This document shows positions 44,779 through 54,258 of a DNA stretch of 64,000 nucleotides, one piece after another; position 1 is the stretch's first letter, and every line of letters starts with the position of its first letter. Source of the DNA: UBA10324 sp038326325 (GTDB lineage: Bacteria; Bacteroidota; Bacteroidia; Chitinophagales; UBA10324). The notes beneath the pieces are model-generated. The model was not told the origin of the DNA. It saw nothing but the letters and a program-made list of their open reading frames with translations, and ran no database searches. The position numbers and the translations under genes were made by a program. The DNA lies in the NCBI GenBank assembly GCA_038326325.1, contig JBBQJW010000001.1, positions 248,001 to 312,000 of the forward strand. Direction: 5' to 3'.

Positions 44779-46833
44779 CTACCAGATTCTAACTCTTAAA
44801 CTATCTGGCAAAAACATTTTGTTTCCTTCCTTTACATTGAAGGCATCATAAAATGCATCTACATCAGTCATTGGTCCGTTTACTCGAAGGAAGTTTGGTG
44901 AGTGTACATCGGTCTTAATTTGTTGTGCGAGTGATTCGTCGCGGGCGTGTCCCATCCAGCTAAGCGCGTATCCGAGAAAGAATCGTTGCGAAGGTGTCAT
45001 GCCACTGATTTTTTCTCCTTTTTTATACTGTTCGGTTTTTTTGAAAGCATCGTAACAAATAACCAAGCCACCAAGATCGGCTAAGTTTTCTCCCAACGAA
45101 GCTTCACCATTTACATGCATGCTGTCGAGCACAGTATAACCGCTGAATTGTTTCACAAGCATTTGTGCACGGGTAGTAAATTCATTTTCATCTTCCTTAC
45201 TCCACCAGTTACGCAAGTTTCCCTTTTCATCGAACTGCCTTCCCTGATCATCAAAACCATGAGTGATTTCGTGACCAATAGTACTTGCTCCTGCATAACC
45301 ATAAACAATTGCATCGTCAGCCAAAGAATCGGGCAAGCCCGGAATAATAAAAATAGCAGCAGGTAAAACAATTTCGTTGTTACTTGGATTGTAGTATGCA
45401 TTCCATGTTTGTGGTGTCATACCCCACTCGGTGCGATCAACGGGTTTATACAATTTAGCTATTTCAAAATTGTAGTTCCAGATATTTCCTGCAATAACAT
45501 TTTCGACATACGAACTGCGACTGATAGTTAGAGCAGAATAATCTTTCCACTTGTCGGGATAACCAACTTTTTTTACAACTGTGCTGAGTTTGAAAATTGC
45601 TTTTTGCTTTGTGCTGTCGCTCATCCATTTCAAATTTTGCATACGCTCCTTGTAAGTAGCGAATACATCATCAACTAATTTCTCGTACCGGTGCTTTGTT
45701 GTTTCAGAAAAATATTTCTGTACATACAACTGACCAAGTGCTTCGCCAAGCAATCCTTCTTCAGAATTTAAAACACGCTTCCAACGAGGGCGCTGTTCTT
45801 TCACACCATTTAAAACAGTGCGATAGAAATGGAAATTTTCTTTATCGAAATTGCTGCTGATATATGGTGCAAATGATGAAATTAAATTGTAGCGTAAATA
45901 AGTTTGCCAGTCATTCATTGAAACTGATTTTAAACTTGCTTCAACCTGTTTGTAAAACTCGGGCTGACCAATAATTACTGAGTCAATATTTTTGATATTC
46001 ATTTTATCCAACTCCGTTTTCCAGTTAACAGAAGGAGTGATTTTAGTAAAAGCATCAACACTCATTTTGTTGTAGTTCGCATACGGGTCGCGCAGGTCTT
46101 CAAGTTTGCGCGATGCCTTTGCAAGTGCAAGTTCAAGTTTCATCATTGAATCGGCATTCTTTTTTGCTGTAACAGAATCTTCGCCCATCAACACCAGCAT
46201 TTTTGCAACATGCACTAAATATTCAGCACGGATTTTTACAAAGCGCTCAGTGTTATCGAAATAATATTCGCGATTTGGTAATCCAAGACCGCCCTGCGAA
46301 AAGTGTAACACTACCTTTTCACTATTCATTTCATCTTGATAAATATCTGCTTGAAATAACGCGCTTGCACCAATCATTTGTAAATGCGCTAATTCATCAA
46401 GCAACGATTGTTTGTCCTTCACTGCCGAAATCATATCAAGCTCAGATTGAATTTTTGTAGCCCCTTGCTGTTCGATGGATACAGAATCCATTCCGGTGTA
46501 CCAGAAATCGCCTATTTTTTGTGCGTTGCTTCCCTTGGCAGCATCTTTCTGAGCGGAAGCTTCATCGTTGATTTTACGGAGACGAGTAAATGTTTCTTCA
46601 TTTACCAAACTCCATATTCCCCAACTGTTTTCAGAAGCAGGAATGGCATTGTTTTTCACCCATGTACCAACTGCATAATGAAAGAAATCATCAGCAGGAT
46701 TTACAGTAGTGTCTCGATAACCTGCAACTAAATCAGGTGTTGTCTCCTTTTGTTTAGAAGAACTGTTACAGGCAGAAATAATGGTTGAAAAAATTAATAC
46801 AGAAAGGAAGAGTGGGTAGTGTTTGTTTTTCAT
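44779..46833 (-). CDS. M13-family (neprilysin/PepO-like) lipoprotein metallopeptidase
   Basis: A 684-residue endopeptidase with a lipoprotein signal (lipobox IISAC, Cys22). The zinc site is HEITHGFDD, with the third ligand in ENLADLGG, and NAYYNPSNNEIVLPAAI is the usual substrate-binding strand. The full length matches neprilysin-type enzymes that cut peptides outside the inner membrane. It is single, with the 31-bp repeat in its upstream region. Confidence 0.92.
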   Translation of the reverse strand: MKNKHYPLFLSVLIFSTIISACNSSSKQKETTPDLVAGYRDTTVNPADDFFHYAVGTWVKNNAIPASENSWGIWSLVNEETFTRLRKINDEASAQKDAAKGSNAQKIGDFWYTGMDSVSIEQQGATKIQSELDMISAVKDKQSLLDELAHLQMIGASALFQADIYQDEMNSEKVVLHFSQGGLGLPNREYYFDNTERFVKIRAEYLVHVAKMLVLMGEDSVTAKKNADSMMKLELALAKASRKLEDLRDPYANYNKMSVDAFTKITPSVNWKTELDKMNIKNIDSVIIGQPEFYKQVEASLKSVSMNDWQTYLRYNLISSFAPYISSNFDKENFHFYRTVLNGVKEQRPRWKRVLNSEEGLLGEALGQLYVQKYFSETTKHRYEKLVDDVFATYKERMQNLKWMSDSTKQKAIFKLSTVVKKVGYPDKWKDYSALTISRSSYVENVIAGNIWNYNFEIAKLYKPVDRTEWGMTPQTWNAYYNPSNNEIVLPAAIFIIPGLPDSLADDAIVYGYAGASTIGHEITHGFDDQGRQFDEKGNLRNWWSKEDENEFTTRAQMLVKQFSGYTVLDSMHVNGEASLGENLADLGGLVICYDAFKKTEQYKKGEKISGMTPSQRFFLGYALSWMGHARDESLAQQIKTDVHSPNFLRVNGPMTDVDAFYDAFNVKEGNKMFLPDSLRVRIW

Positions 46834-46857
46834 TGTAAAAATTGTGGGAACGAATGT

Positions 46858-46888
46858 AATAGTGAATGGTCAATGGTCAATTGTGAAT
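46858..46888 (-). repeat. 31-bp intergenic repeat, copy 2
   Basis: Twenty-eight of 31 bases match 42481-42511. It lies 25 bp upstream of the M13 peptidase start, between that gene and the 3' end of the epimerase gene. On the minus strand a TTG inside it lies about 19 bp before TACATTCG, one base off the -7 consensus. Confidence 0.7.
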
Positions 46889-46891
46889 TAT

Positions 46892-47860
46892 TTATATTTT
46901 TTTCAGATACACGAACATATCCTCTACAGTTTGTTCTAGTGAAAAATGCTGTTTCCATCCTGTATCTTTTTTAAGCTTTGAAGAATCACCGAAAATTATT
47001 GGTTCATCAGTCGGGCGCAATAATGATTTGTCTGTTACAGTTGAGAATTTTCTTTCAAAAACTTTTTCAATCACCTCAATCACTTCGTTCATCTGATACA
47101 CTTTGCTTCCGCTTATATTATATGCTTCACCTGGTTTTCCTTTTTCGGAAAGTAAAACAAGCGCACTAACTAAATCACGCACATCAGTGATTGCTCTTTT
47201 TGTTTTCAGATTTCCTACTCTCAGTGTTTCACTTTTACCTTTTACAACATCAATTGCCCTTTGAATAAAATCACTTACTGCATCATTGGTTTTTCTTGCT
47301 CCGGTGGTATTGAATATGCGAGCACGAATTCCATTGATGCTGTGACTTTTGAAATACTGAAAAGTAAGTAAATCCTGTGCGACTTTACTTACACCATACG
47401 GGTGTAACGGTAGTAGTTCAGTTTCTTCTTTTACCGGAACCTTTTCAGGTGTGAGCGATGCACCATATTCTGCACTGCTGCAAGCAACAACAACAGTTGG
47501 GTTATAGTCAGGAGAAATTTTTCGAAGAGAAACTATTGCTTCAAATAAATTGATGGTTCCGTTTGCATTTATCTCCATTGTTTCAACCGGCTTCTGCCAG
47601 CTTATAGTGGGGAAACTTTGTGCCGCGAGATGAAAAATTTTTCCGGGTTTGAATTCATGAATTATTTTTTCAACTGATTTTGCATGACGAACATCCAATT
47701 CAATAGGCACACACAAATCAAGAATGTCGTTCAGGTTTATTGTAGGTGAATAATAAGTTCCAATTAGAAATTCCTTTTTCACTTTGCCAGAATAATATTC
47801 AAGCAAATGTGAGCCCACCATCCCCGCCGTGCCGGTAATTAAAATGTGTTGGTTATTCAT
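46892..47860 (-). CDS. NAD-dependent epimerase/dehydratase (GMD/RMD-like SDR)
   Basis: A 322-residue extended SDR. ILITGTAGMVGSHLL at 6-20 binds the cofactor, HLAAQSFPTISWQKPVET is typical of GDP-mannose 4,6-dehydratase/reductase relatives, and YGVSKVAQ carries the YxxxK pair. The last gene of the second polysaccharide run, it overlaps the GT4 gene by 8 bp. A GDP-6-deoxyhexose product is plausible but not proven. Confidence 0.85.
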   Translation of the reverse strand: MNNQHILITGTAGMVGSHLLEYYSGKVKKEFLIGTYYSPTINLNDILDLCVPIELDVRHAKSVEKIIHEFKPGKIFHLAAQSFPTISWQKPVETMEINANGTINLFEAIVSLRKISPDYNPTVVVACSSAEYGASLTPEKVPVKEETELLPLHPYGVSKVAQDLLTFQYFKSHSINGIRARIFNTTGARKTNDAVSDFIQRAIDVVKGKSETLRVGNLKTKRAITDVRDLVSALVLLSEKGKPGEAYNISGSKVYQMNEVIEVIEKVFERKFSTVTDKSLLRPTDEPIIFGDSSKLKKDTGWKQHFSLEQTVEDMFVYLKKI

Positions 47861-49028
47861 GCAGCGCTAAACTATAAATAGCTTTTACTTTTTCTCCAAT
47901 GAGTTTCCACCCGAATTTTTCATCGGCTGTTTTCTTTGCCGCTATTCTTAATTTTTCCTGTAACAGTTTGTCAGCTAATAGCGACAACATTTTTTTGGAA
48001 AGGTCTTCAGCATTTTCTGACTGAAATAAAATTCCATTTTTGCCATCGTGAATTACATTTTTAAAAACATCCAAATCACTTGCAACAATTGCTGAAGCAT
48101 AATCGAGTGAACGAATCATTACACCGCTTGAATAAATTTTTCGATAGGGTAGCGCAACAATATCAGCGGCACGGAAATAAAATGGAATCAATTCATTCGC
48201 TATGTATTCCATTCGCATGATACAATCGTTCTCCATTTTATTTTCGCTAATGATATCCAGAAATTCTTCTTCATCCACTTTCCATGTTGGTCCGGCAACA
48301 ACTAATTGCACATTCTGATTTATTTTTCGAAGCAATGCAAAAGCTCTCAGCAACACATCAAGTCCTTTCACTTTTTTTATTTGTCCGAAAAAAAGAATGA
48401 GTTGTTTGTCAATCGGCAAATTCAGTTTCTGTCTTGCTTCTGTAACAGTGCAATCGTCTGTAAAAAGAAAATCGGTATCGCCATGCGGCACCTGATGAAT
48501 TTTATCAGCAGAAAATTCGGGGAAATATTTTTCTAAAGATGATTTTGCAAAATCAGAATGAACTATGATGCGGTCAATTCGCTTCTCAAATTTTTTATAC
48601 TTCGCAGTATTTATTTCACTCCCGTATTTCTGAAAATCTTCTACATCATGAATGGTTGCGACAACTTTAAAATTATTTCGGCGGAATAACCAGAGCAGAA
48701 AAAATTCGCGCCACGCAAAATGATAAATGTGCAGATGAACGAGTTTCGATTTTTTTCTTTTTGCATCGGCAATCATTTTTAAAGCACCGCGGAAATATCT
48801 TATCCCTCGAATGAGAATAAAATCTTTTCCGTAAATGCGATTGAAACATTTATTGGTTTGAAATCGGAAATTAAATTTCTGATCCAAATCGGTTTCATCG
48901 CAGGTATAAAAAGTGAGATCAACATTTGCTTCACTCAAAGCTTTGCATAAACCGAAATCGTAAAAATCATTTCCGCGATGACCACCTATCGGTTCAACAA
49001 ATGAAATTTGCATATTCTTACTATTCAT
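47853..49028 (-). CDS. GT4 glycosyltransferase
   Basis: A 391-residue GT-B protein with VHLHIYHFAWREF and VVATIHDVEDF in the acceptor domain. The donor domain has LILFFGQIKKVKGLDVLLRA and LPYRKIYSSGVMIRSLDYA, with the E-x7-E motif weakened to Ser/Tyr positions. It overlaps both neighbours by 8 bp, so it is translationally coupled to the sulfotransferase upstream. Confidence 0.86.
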   Translation of the reverse strand: MNSKNMQISFVEPIGGHRGNDFYDFGLCKALSEANVDLTFYTCDETDLDQKFNFRFQTNKCFNRIYGKDFILIRGIRYFRGALKMIADAKRKKSKLVHLHIYHFAWREFFLLWLFRRNNFKVVATIHDVEDFQKYGSEINTAKYKKFEKRIDRIIVHSDFAKSSLEKYFPEFSADKIHQVPHGDTDFLFTDDCTVTEARQKLNLPIDKQLILFFGQIKKVKGLDVLLRAFALLRKINQNVQLVVAGPTWKVDEEEFLDIISENKMENDCIMRMEYIANELIPFYFRAADIVALPYRKIYSSGVMIRSLDYASAIVASDLDVFKNVIHDGKNGILFQSENAEDLSKKMLSLLADKLLQEKLRIAAKKTADEKFGWKLIGEKVKAIYSLALHE

Positions 49029-49899
49029 ACCAGCTACTCAAATCGCGGTTTACTAATTTTTCTAATTGCTGAATATCGGGCTTGTATAATTCTTTCATGT
49101 GCTGTGTTACAATTTCAGAAATCTTGTTTTTTTTCTTCGTCAGAAAAATATTTTTCACTCCCTCAATTTGCTTTTCAGGAATAATTTTCTTTACCGTGCT
49201 TCTAAGAAATTTATTTTTATAAAATGCATGAACAAATCTGTTGCGTGGAGTTTGAAATGTGTTGTGTTTTTTTTCAGTATCTATTTCATCATTTTCATTC
49301 ACTCCCAAAAAATGATATAAGTTTTTTACAACAGCATGAGTATCTTTTTTAAAATCTTCAAAAAAAATAATCATCACTTTTTCTTTTCCGAAAACTGTTA
49401 CATATCGTTTCACCTGCTCATAATACATTCCGAGACTGATGAATTGCTGGTAGTAAAGTTCCTGAAGTCGGGTTTTATTCTTTGCAAAAAGAATTTCGTC
49501 AAATGAAGTTTGAACATATCCCAACTTATGATCCATGTAGTAATGCGACATCGCTCTCTCCACCGGATTGCGCAACATGATTATGATTTTTCCATTTGGA
49601 AATTTTGATTTTATAGCTTCCGCAACCTCAGGATAAAAAAGATATGACACACTTGCTTCGCCAATCGCTTTCTTATTTTCTGCTCCTTTAAATAAACCCA
49701 CATACTCATTCCATTCACTTATTCCGCGCTCTTTATAGTACAAATTTTGTTTTACTGTTAAATCGTAAGAGAAAAAATTTGTCTCCTTCACGGGCGACAT
49801 AAAAATTTCAGGATGCTGCTCCAGATAAAAATAGAGTGAAGTAGTTCCTGCCTTTGGAGCACCAACAATAAAAAAATCAGGTAACGGATTTGTGTTCAT
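49021..49899 (-). CDS. Carbohydrate sulfotransferase (first of three)
   Basis: A 292-residue P-loop-like sulfotransferase. PDFFIVGAPKAGTTSLY at about 7-23 is the PAPS 5'-phosphosulfate loop, and MLRNPVERAMSHYYMD (about 102-117) the 3'-phosphate site. NTFQTPRNRF resembles the substrate-side motif of heparan-sulfate-like enzymes. It moves sulfate from PAPS to a sugar hydroxyl or amine. Abuts the polymerase gene upstream. Confidence 0.88.
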   Translation of the reverse strand: MNTNPLPDFFIVGAPKAGTTSLYFYLEQHPEIFMSPVKETNFFSYDLTVKQNLYYKERGISEWNEYVGLFKGAENKKAIGEASVSYLFYPEVAEAIKSKFPNGKIIIMLRNPVERAMSHYYMDHKLGYVQTSFDEILFAKNKTRLQELYYQQFISLGMYYEQVKRYVTVFGKEKVMIIFFEDFKKDTHAVVKNLYHFLGVNENDEIDTEKKHNTFQTPRNRFVHAFYKNKFLRSTVKKIIPEKQIEGVKNIFLTKKKNKISEIVTQHMKELYKPDIQQLEKLVNRDLSSWYE

Positions 49900-51222
49900 T
49901 CAGGTAGTATCTTTTCCTATAGAATATTCTAACTGCGGATATTTTTCAATGAAATAAAAAAAGAAAATCATTGTGATAAAAACAAATGGCGCACCTAAAC
50001 CCGGTTCAGTATATGAGCCGCCTGTAGGCAAATTTTTAAACCAATAGAACACCATGAAGTATTTACAGGTTTGAAACAACAAATCGGTTTTATAAATTTT
50101 CACTTTCCTTATCCAGAGATATGAAAGTATAAATTCAAATTGCACCACAAAAACGCCGATTAACCCATACATTAAAAGTGAACCAAGTATCCCGACTTCT
50201 GAAGGAAAAAAACGACCAAACATTTGCTGTGGATTATGATCCCATTGGGTACTCCATCGTCCGTTTCCAAAAATGATTGATGTCGGGTTTTTTGCAAAGA
50301 ATAATCCCACAATTATGGTTTGCTTCACTCGCGAAGCAGCGGATGCTTCATGAACTTTTTTGCCATATAAAACACCAATAATATTTCCGTAGGCCGTAAC
50401 AAAATTATGAATTGTTTGCGGATGAATGATGTAAATAACAATGATGCCGGTTGTAATGAAAAGAGTAAATCCAACAATGTAAACGAGTTTCTTTTTCAAT
50501 GAAACATTATTTAAAAAATACATTCCGATAGTTCCGATAAGTGTTAAAATCATAGCTCTTTTCTGATAGAAAAAAAGGATATACCCAAAGAATAAAATTC
50601 CGTAAACAAGATATTTTAATTTGTTTGTTTTAAAAAATTTAAAGAAGTAAAAGAGCACTGCAAAGCTTATAAACAGCATATCGAAAGCATAAAAGCATCC
50701 TCCCTTTGCATCGTTACATTCCTGATAAGAAACATCGGCATTATTTGGAGTAAAAAGTATTTGAATGAAGATGTAAATGCACAGCTGAACCCAGGCAATT
50801 AAAATTATTATTTCACTTAACCCATAAAGAGTTATTCGTCGAGTTTTCAATTGATAAAAAAAAACGATAGCTGTTACACTAAATATCCATGCACGCATCG
50901 AAAGATAGCCATAGATAAATGGTTGTTTCCAATAATATATTGATGCAATTGCCGATTGCAGTGGGATAAAAACAATTAAGAAAATTACAAATATCTCAAG
51001 CCCGTTCAATGGAATTTGCCTGACTGCCTTATCAGCTAAGTAAACAAATAAAAAAATTAATAACCCGAGTTGAACAAAGGGTTCATAAAACTCCAAAGTG
51101 ATTAACAAAAAAGAGCGCCCCAGAGTTTGAAATGCAGCAAGCAATAACAAGCCAAGACTAATTTTCTGGCTCCACCTTGGTGATGAATTTTTATTAAGTC
51201 TCGGTAAAATTATTTCACTCAT
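49900..51222 (-). CDS. O-antigen polymerase-like membrane protein (Wzy candidate)
   Basis: A 440-residue protein with about ten to twelve helices and an outer loop containing NGRWSTQWDHNPQQMFG followed by PSEVGILGSLLMYGLIG, a layout seen in Wzy/WaaL proteins. It lies in the sulfotransferase run with a flippase, so it probably polymerises the second locus's repeat unit. Assignment rests on topology and context. Confidence 0.75.
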   Translation of the reverse strand: MSEIILPRLNKNSSPRWSQKISLGLLLLAAFQTLGRSFLLITLEFYEPFVQLGLLIFLFVYLADKAVRQIPLNGLEIFVIFLIVFIPLQSAIASIYYWKQPFIYGYLSMRAWIFSVTAIVFFYQLKTRRITLYGLSEIIILIAWVQLCIYIFIQILFTPNNADVSYQECNDAKGGCFYAFDMLFISFAVLFYFFKFFKTNKLKYLVYGILFFGYILFFYQKRAMILTLIGTIGMYFLNNVSLKKKLVYIVGFTLFITTGIIVIYIIHPQTIHNFVTAYGNIIGVLYGKKVHEASAASRVKQTIIVGLFFAKNPTSIIFGNGRWSTQWDHNPQQMFGRFFPSEVGILGSLLMYGLIGVFVVQFEFILSYLWIRKVKIYKTDLLFQTCKYFMVFYWFKNLPTGGSYTEPGLGAPFVFITMIFFFYFIEKYPQLEYSIGKDTT

Positions 51223-51291
51223 TTAGCGACGCAGGGCGTTAACTGTAAATTCATTGCTTATTGATAACGGGTAAAAATAAACGATAAACTA

Positions 51292-52398
51292 TCAGTCTAT
51301 CTTACTTTCATAGACATTGCAATTGCTGAAACCTGTTAATATTTTAAAAATAATTTTTGCTTCGGGCTTCCGGTTTGTGAAAAAGCATTTTACCATTTTG
51401 AAAAAAAGAAGAGATGCTGTAACAGGTAAGTAAACAGGATAAAACCTTCGGTAAAATTTTAATCTGTTACGATAGTGAAGGCAAGCGGTGAAATCAGATA
51501 GTGGTTTTCCCATTTTCTTTCCGGTAGAAACTCCTTGTTTGTGATACACTTTGCTATTCAGACAAACTCTGACAGGAATTTTTTTTCTTGCTCCTCGTGT
51601 CACCCAATCCAACTCTTCATAATAGAGAAAGTAATCTTCATTCATCAATCCAACTTCGCTTATAAAATCTGATTCAATAAAAAATGCGGCACCATATGGA
51701 TAATCAATTTTTAATGGCTCACTTGTTTCGAATTTTTTTTCTTGTTCAAGATACCCAACATGAATATTTTTAGAAGTTATCGGATTGAATTTTCCCCCGA
51801 GCGATTGAATCAATTCCGGTTCATCGTAAAATAAAACCTTGCTTCCAATCATTCCCGGATTCTCTCCATGTTGTTTCAATTCTTCGGCAAACCCAACTAA
51901 CTCCTTTAAAGCATTTGACTCAATAACCGTATCGTTATTCAATAGCCAGACATATTTACAATTCAATTCAATGGATAATTTCATTCCGATATTATTGGCT
52001 CCCGCAAAACCGTTATTCGAACTGTTACATACATAAATTATTTTTTGTTCGATGGTTTGAATTCCTTGTTTCGAAATTTCAAATCCATTTTCTGAATTTT
52101 TTCCGATGCTTTCGAAAGAATAATTTATTTCTTTAAATGCAATCGGAAACTGAAAATCATTTTTAACAAATGCTGAAATTGATTTCGGCGGATTAATAAC
52201 GGGAGAATAATTTCCAGCGAACCAGCTTCTGAATTTCTCTTTATTTTTTTCATCAGAATTATTATCAACTACAATTATCCTGATGTTCGCATAACTATTA
52301 TTAAGCAATGAAAGAATGCATTCAATAGTATCATCAGTCCGATTATAGTTAACGAGAATAATTGCAACCTCATTTATGGTTTGATCCATTATTTCCAA
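51292..52398 (-). CDS. GT2 glycosyltransferase (rhamnosyltransferase-like)
   Basis: A 368-residue GT-A protein. VAIILVNYNRTDDTIECI (about 11-28), RIIVVDNNSDEKN and CNSSNNGFAGANNIGM, then VWLLNNDTVIE, are typical of WbbL/RfbF-type rhamnosyltransferases. An insertion of about 55 residues separates the first DNNS motif from the GFAGANN segment, longer than usual. RmlC and RmlD at 59-61 kb would supply dTDP-rhamnose. Confidence 0.86.
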   Translation of the reverse strand: MEIMDQTINEVAIILVNYNRTDDTIECILSLLNNSYANIRIIVVDNNSDEKNKEKFRSWFAGNYSPVINPPKSISAFVKNDFQFPIAFKEINYSFESIGKNSENGFEISKQGIQTIEQKIIYVCNSSNNGFAGANNIGMKLSIELNCKYVWLLNNDTVIESNALKELVGFAEELKQHGENPGMIGSKVLFYDEPELIQSLGGKFNPITSKNIHVGYLEQEKKFETSEPLKIDYPYGAAFFIESDFISEVGLMNEDYFLYYEELDWVTRGARKKIPVRVCLNSKVYHKQGVSTGKKMGKPLSDFTACLHYRNRLKFYRRFYPVYLPVTASLLFFKMVKCFFTNRKPEAKIIFKILTGFSNCNVYESKID

Positions 52399-53384
52399 AT
52401 GCTTAAATCAATATTTAATAGTTGCGAAAGTTTATTGATATCATCGGCATAATACCCGGCAACAGTTCTTCTCGCCTCGTCAGTTATCCCTTTTTGATTT
52501 TCTTTTCTGAATAAACTCCGCTTGATTGATTCTAAAAGTTCTGATGAGAATAATTTCTTCGTCAGCTTAGTAATTTTTTTTTGTCGGCTAAGCATTGCAA
52601 TAAATTTATTGCGTGGTGCTTTTGCCTGATTGTGTTTTACACTGAAATTAAATTCAAAATTTTCGTTCACATTCAGGAATTTACAAATCATATGGAATGA
52701 AGATTTTTCATGATTAACAAAATTATCATGTAACAAAACAAGAATTTGTTCTCGTTTAAAAAATTGCATAAACCGTTTCACTTGTTCGGAGTATAACCCC
52801 AACTCATAATACAAATTTGATATCCCCCACCCTTTCGGAAGTCTATATCTGTCGTTATTAAACTCAGTAATAAAATCTTCTTTCACCAACCCATTTCTTA
52901 AATCCATTTGATAATGACTGAATGCACGCTCCACAGGATTGCGTAGTATCATAATAATTTTCGCCTGCGGAAATTTTTCATAGATATTTTTTGCCGCTAC
53001 TTCAGAAAATAAATAAGTGTTTGACAATTCGCCAATTGCATTTTTTCCTGCAGCCGGATTAAATATCTTTTTATACTGTTCCCAATTTTGAATGAAGCCA
53101 TGAAAAACTTCATCCTTCATTCCGCCTTCAATATATGCATCTACATTTAAATAAACAGAGCGCGCATAATCGGTACGAAAATTTTCGGGACGAATATCTG
53201 AGCAGAAATAATTTACTTCTTTAATCGGAGGTAAATAAATTTCAGGATGTTGCTTTAAATATTGATAAATGGAAGTGGTGCCCGCCTTTGCAGCGCCCAC
53301 AATAAAAAAATCAGGAAGCAGTTGATTGTTATTTGTCAATGAAGCTTCAGTTTGATTTTGGTTTCCACGATGAGAAATTTTCAC
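52389..53384 (-). CDS. Carbohydrate sulfotransferase (second of three)
   Basis: A 331-residue protein with GAAKAGTTSIYQYLKQHPEI as the PAPS loop (about 31-50) and MILRNPVERAFSHYQMD as the 3'-phosphate site. KHNQAKAPRNKF parallels the first copy. The N-terminal 20 residues are polar and overlap the upstream sulfotransferase gene by 38 bp; a TTG about 16 codons in would shorten the overlap. Confidence 0.87.
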   Translation of the reverse strand: MKISHRGNQNQTEASLTNNNQLLPDFFIVGAAKAGTTSIYQYLKQHPEIYLPPIKEVNYFCSDIRPENFRTDYARSVYLNVDAYIEGGMKDEVFHGFIQNWEQYKKIFNPAAGKNAIGELSNTYLFSEVAAKNIYEKFPQAKIIMILRNPVERAFSHYQMDLRNGLVKEDFITEFNNDRYRLPKGWGISNLYYELGLYSEQVKRFMQFFKREQILVLLHDNFVNHEKSSFHMICKFLNVNENFEFNFSVKHNQAKAPRNKFIAMLSRQKKITKLTKKLFSSELLESIKRSLFRKENQKGITDEARRTVAGYYADDINKLSQLLNIDLSIWK

Positions 53385-54258
53385 CGGTCAATTTTTCAAG
53401 ATGTTCAATGCTTGAAGAAAAATAATCTTGGTATAACTCTTTTCGGATGTTTTCGCCGAGTGGCACGACTTTAATATTTGTTCGATTCCAATTTAAAATC
53501 TTCTTTCTGATTTTTCTTTTCAATTCCGGATCAGAAATAAATTTTAAAAGCATTCGCTTAATAGGATTATTTTTTCTAACAAGATTTCTAAGAGTTTCCG
53601 ATTTCACTTTTGAAGCTTCGTTTGCTCTGATGTTTATATTTAATTCCAATTGAGCAATTCCTAAAAAATTGCAGATTTTATTTAATGTTCCAGCTAAATC
53701 ATTTTTGAATTCTTCGTCGTAATTGATAAAAAGAAAATTTTCCTTACTGAAGAATTTGAAATATCTGCTTAACTGTTCGTCATACAAACCTCGACTTATA
53801 TAACTGAAATTATTTTTTTCAATTCTTCCGCCCTTTTCAATTCTTTTCATTTCATGTTTTAATGCTTCCTCGAAACTTAATTTCTCCATGCCTTTATGAA
53901 TGCTCATCAAATATTGAGAATAAGCTCTGTCAACCGGATTTCGAAACATGACAATGAATTTGACATCTGTTCCCAAATCGTTATAAATTCGTTCGGCTAC
54001 ATAGGGGAAATACAAATAATCAGGATCAAATTCTCCAATGGCCTTTTTCGGTTTTTCATACGAAAAAAATTTCGAGTAGAATTCAAGCCCTAACTTATAT
54101 TCTTCATCTCGATAAAAATATTTCGTTTCCTTTCTCGGTCTGCTTACTGTTACATCAGGGTGCTCTTTCAATATCTGATACAAAGTGGTTGTCCCGGTTT
54201 TTTGCGCACCAATACATAAAAAATTAGGAAGCACTAAATTTTTATTTCCATCCATCAC
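53347..54258 (-). CDS. Carbohydrate sulfotransferase (third of three)
   Basis: A 303-residue protein. FLCIGAQKTGTTTLYQIL (about 13-30) is the PAPS loop, here with QKTGTT and not PKAGTT, and MFRNPVDRAYSQYLMS the 3'-phosphate site. The difference suggests a distinct acceptor from the other two. Abuts the flippase gene (stop at 54259) with no gap. Confidence 0.87.
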   Translation of the reverse strand: MMDGNKNLVLPNFLCIGAQKTGTTTLYQILKEHPDVTVSRPRKETKYFYRDEEYKLGLEFYSKFFSYEKPKKAIGEFDPDYLYFPYVAERIYNDLGTDVKFIVMFRNPVDRAYSQYLMSIHKGMEKLSFEEALKHEMKRIEKGGRIEKNNFSYISRGLYDEQLSRYFKFFSKENFLFINYDEEFKNDLAGTLNKICNFLGIAQLELNINIRANEASKVKSETLRNLVRKNNPIKRMLLKFISDPELKRKIRKKILNWNRTNIKVVPLGENIRKELYQDYFSSSIEHLEKLTGENFSSWKPKSN

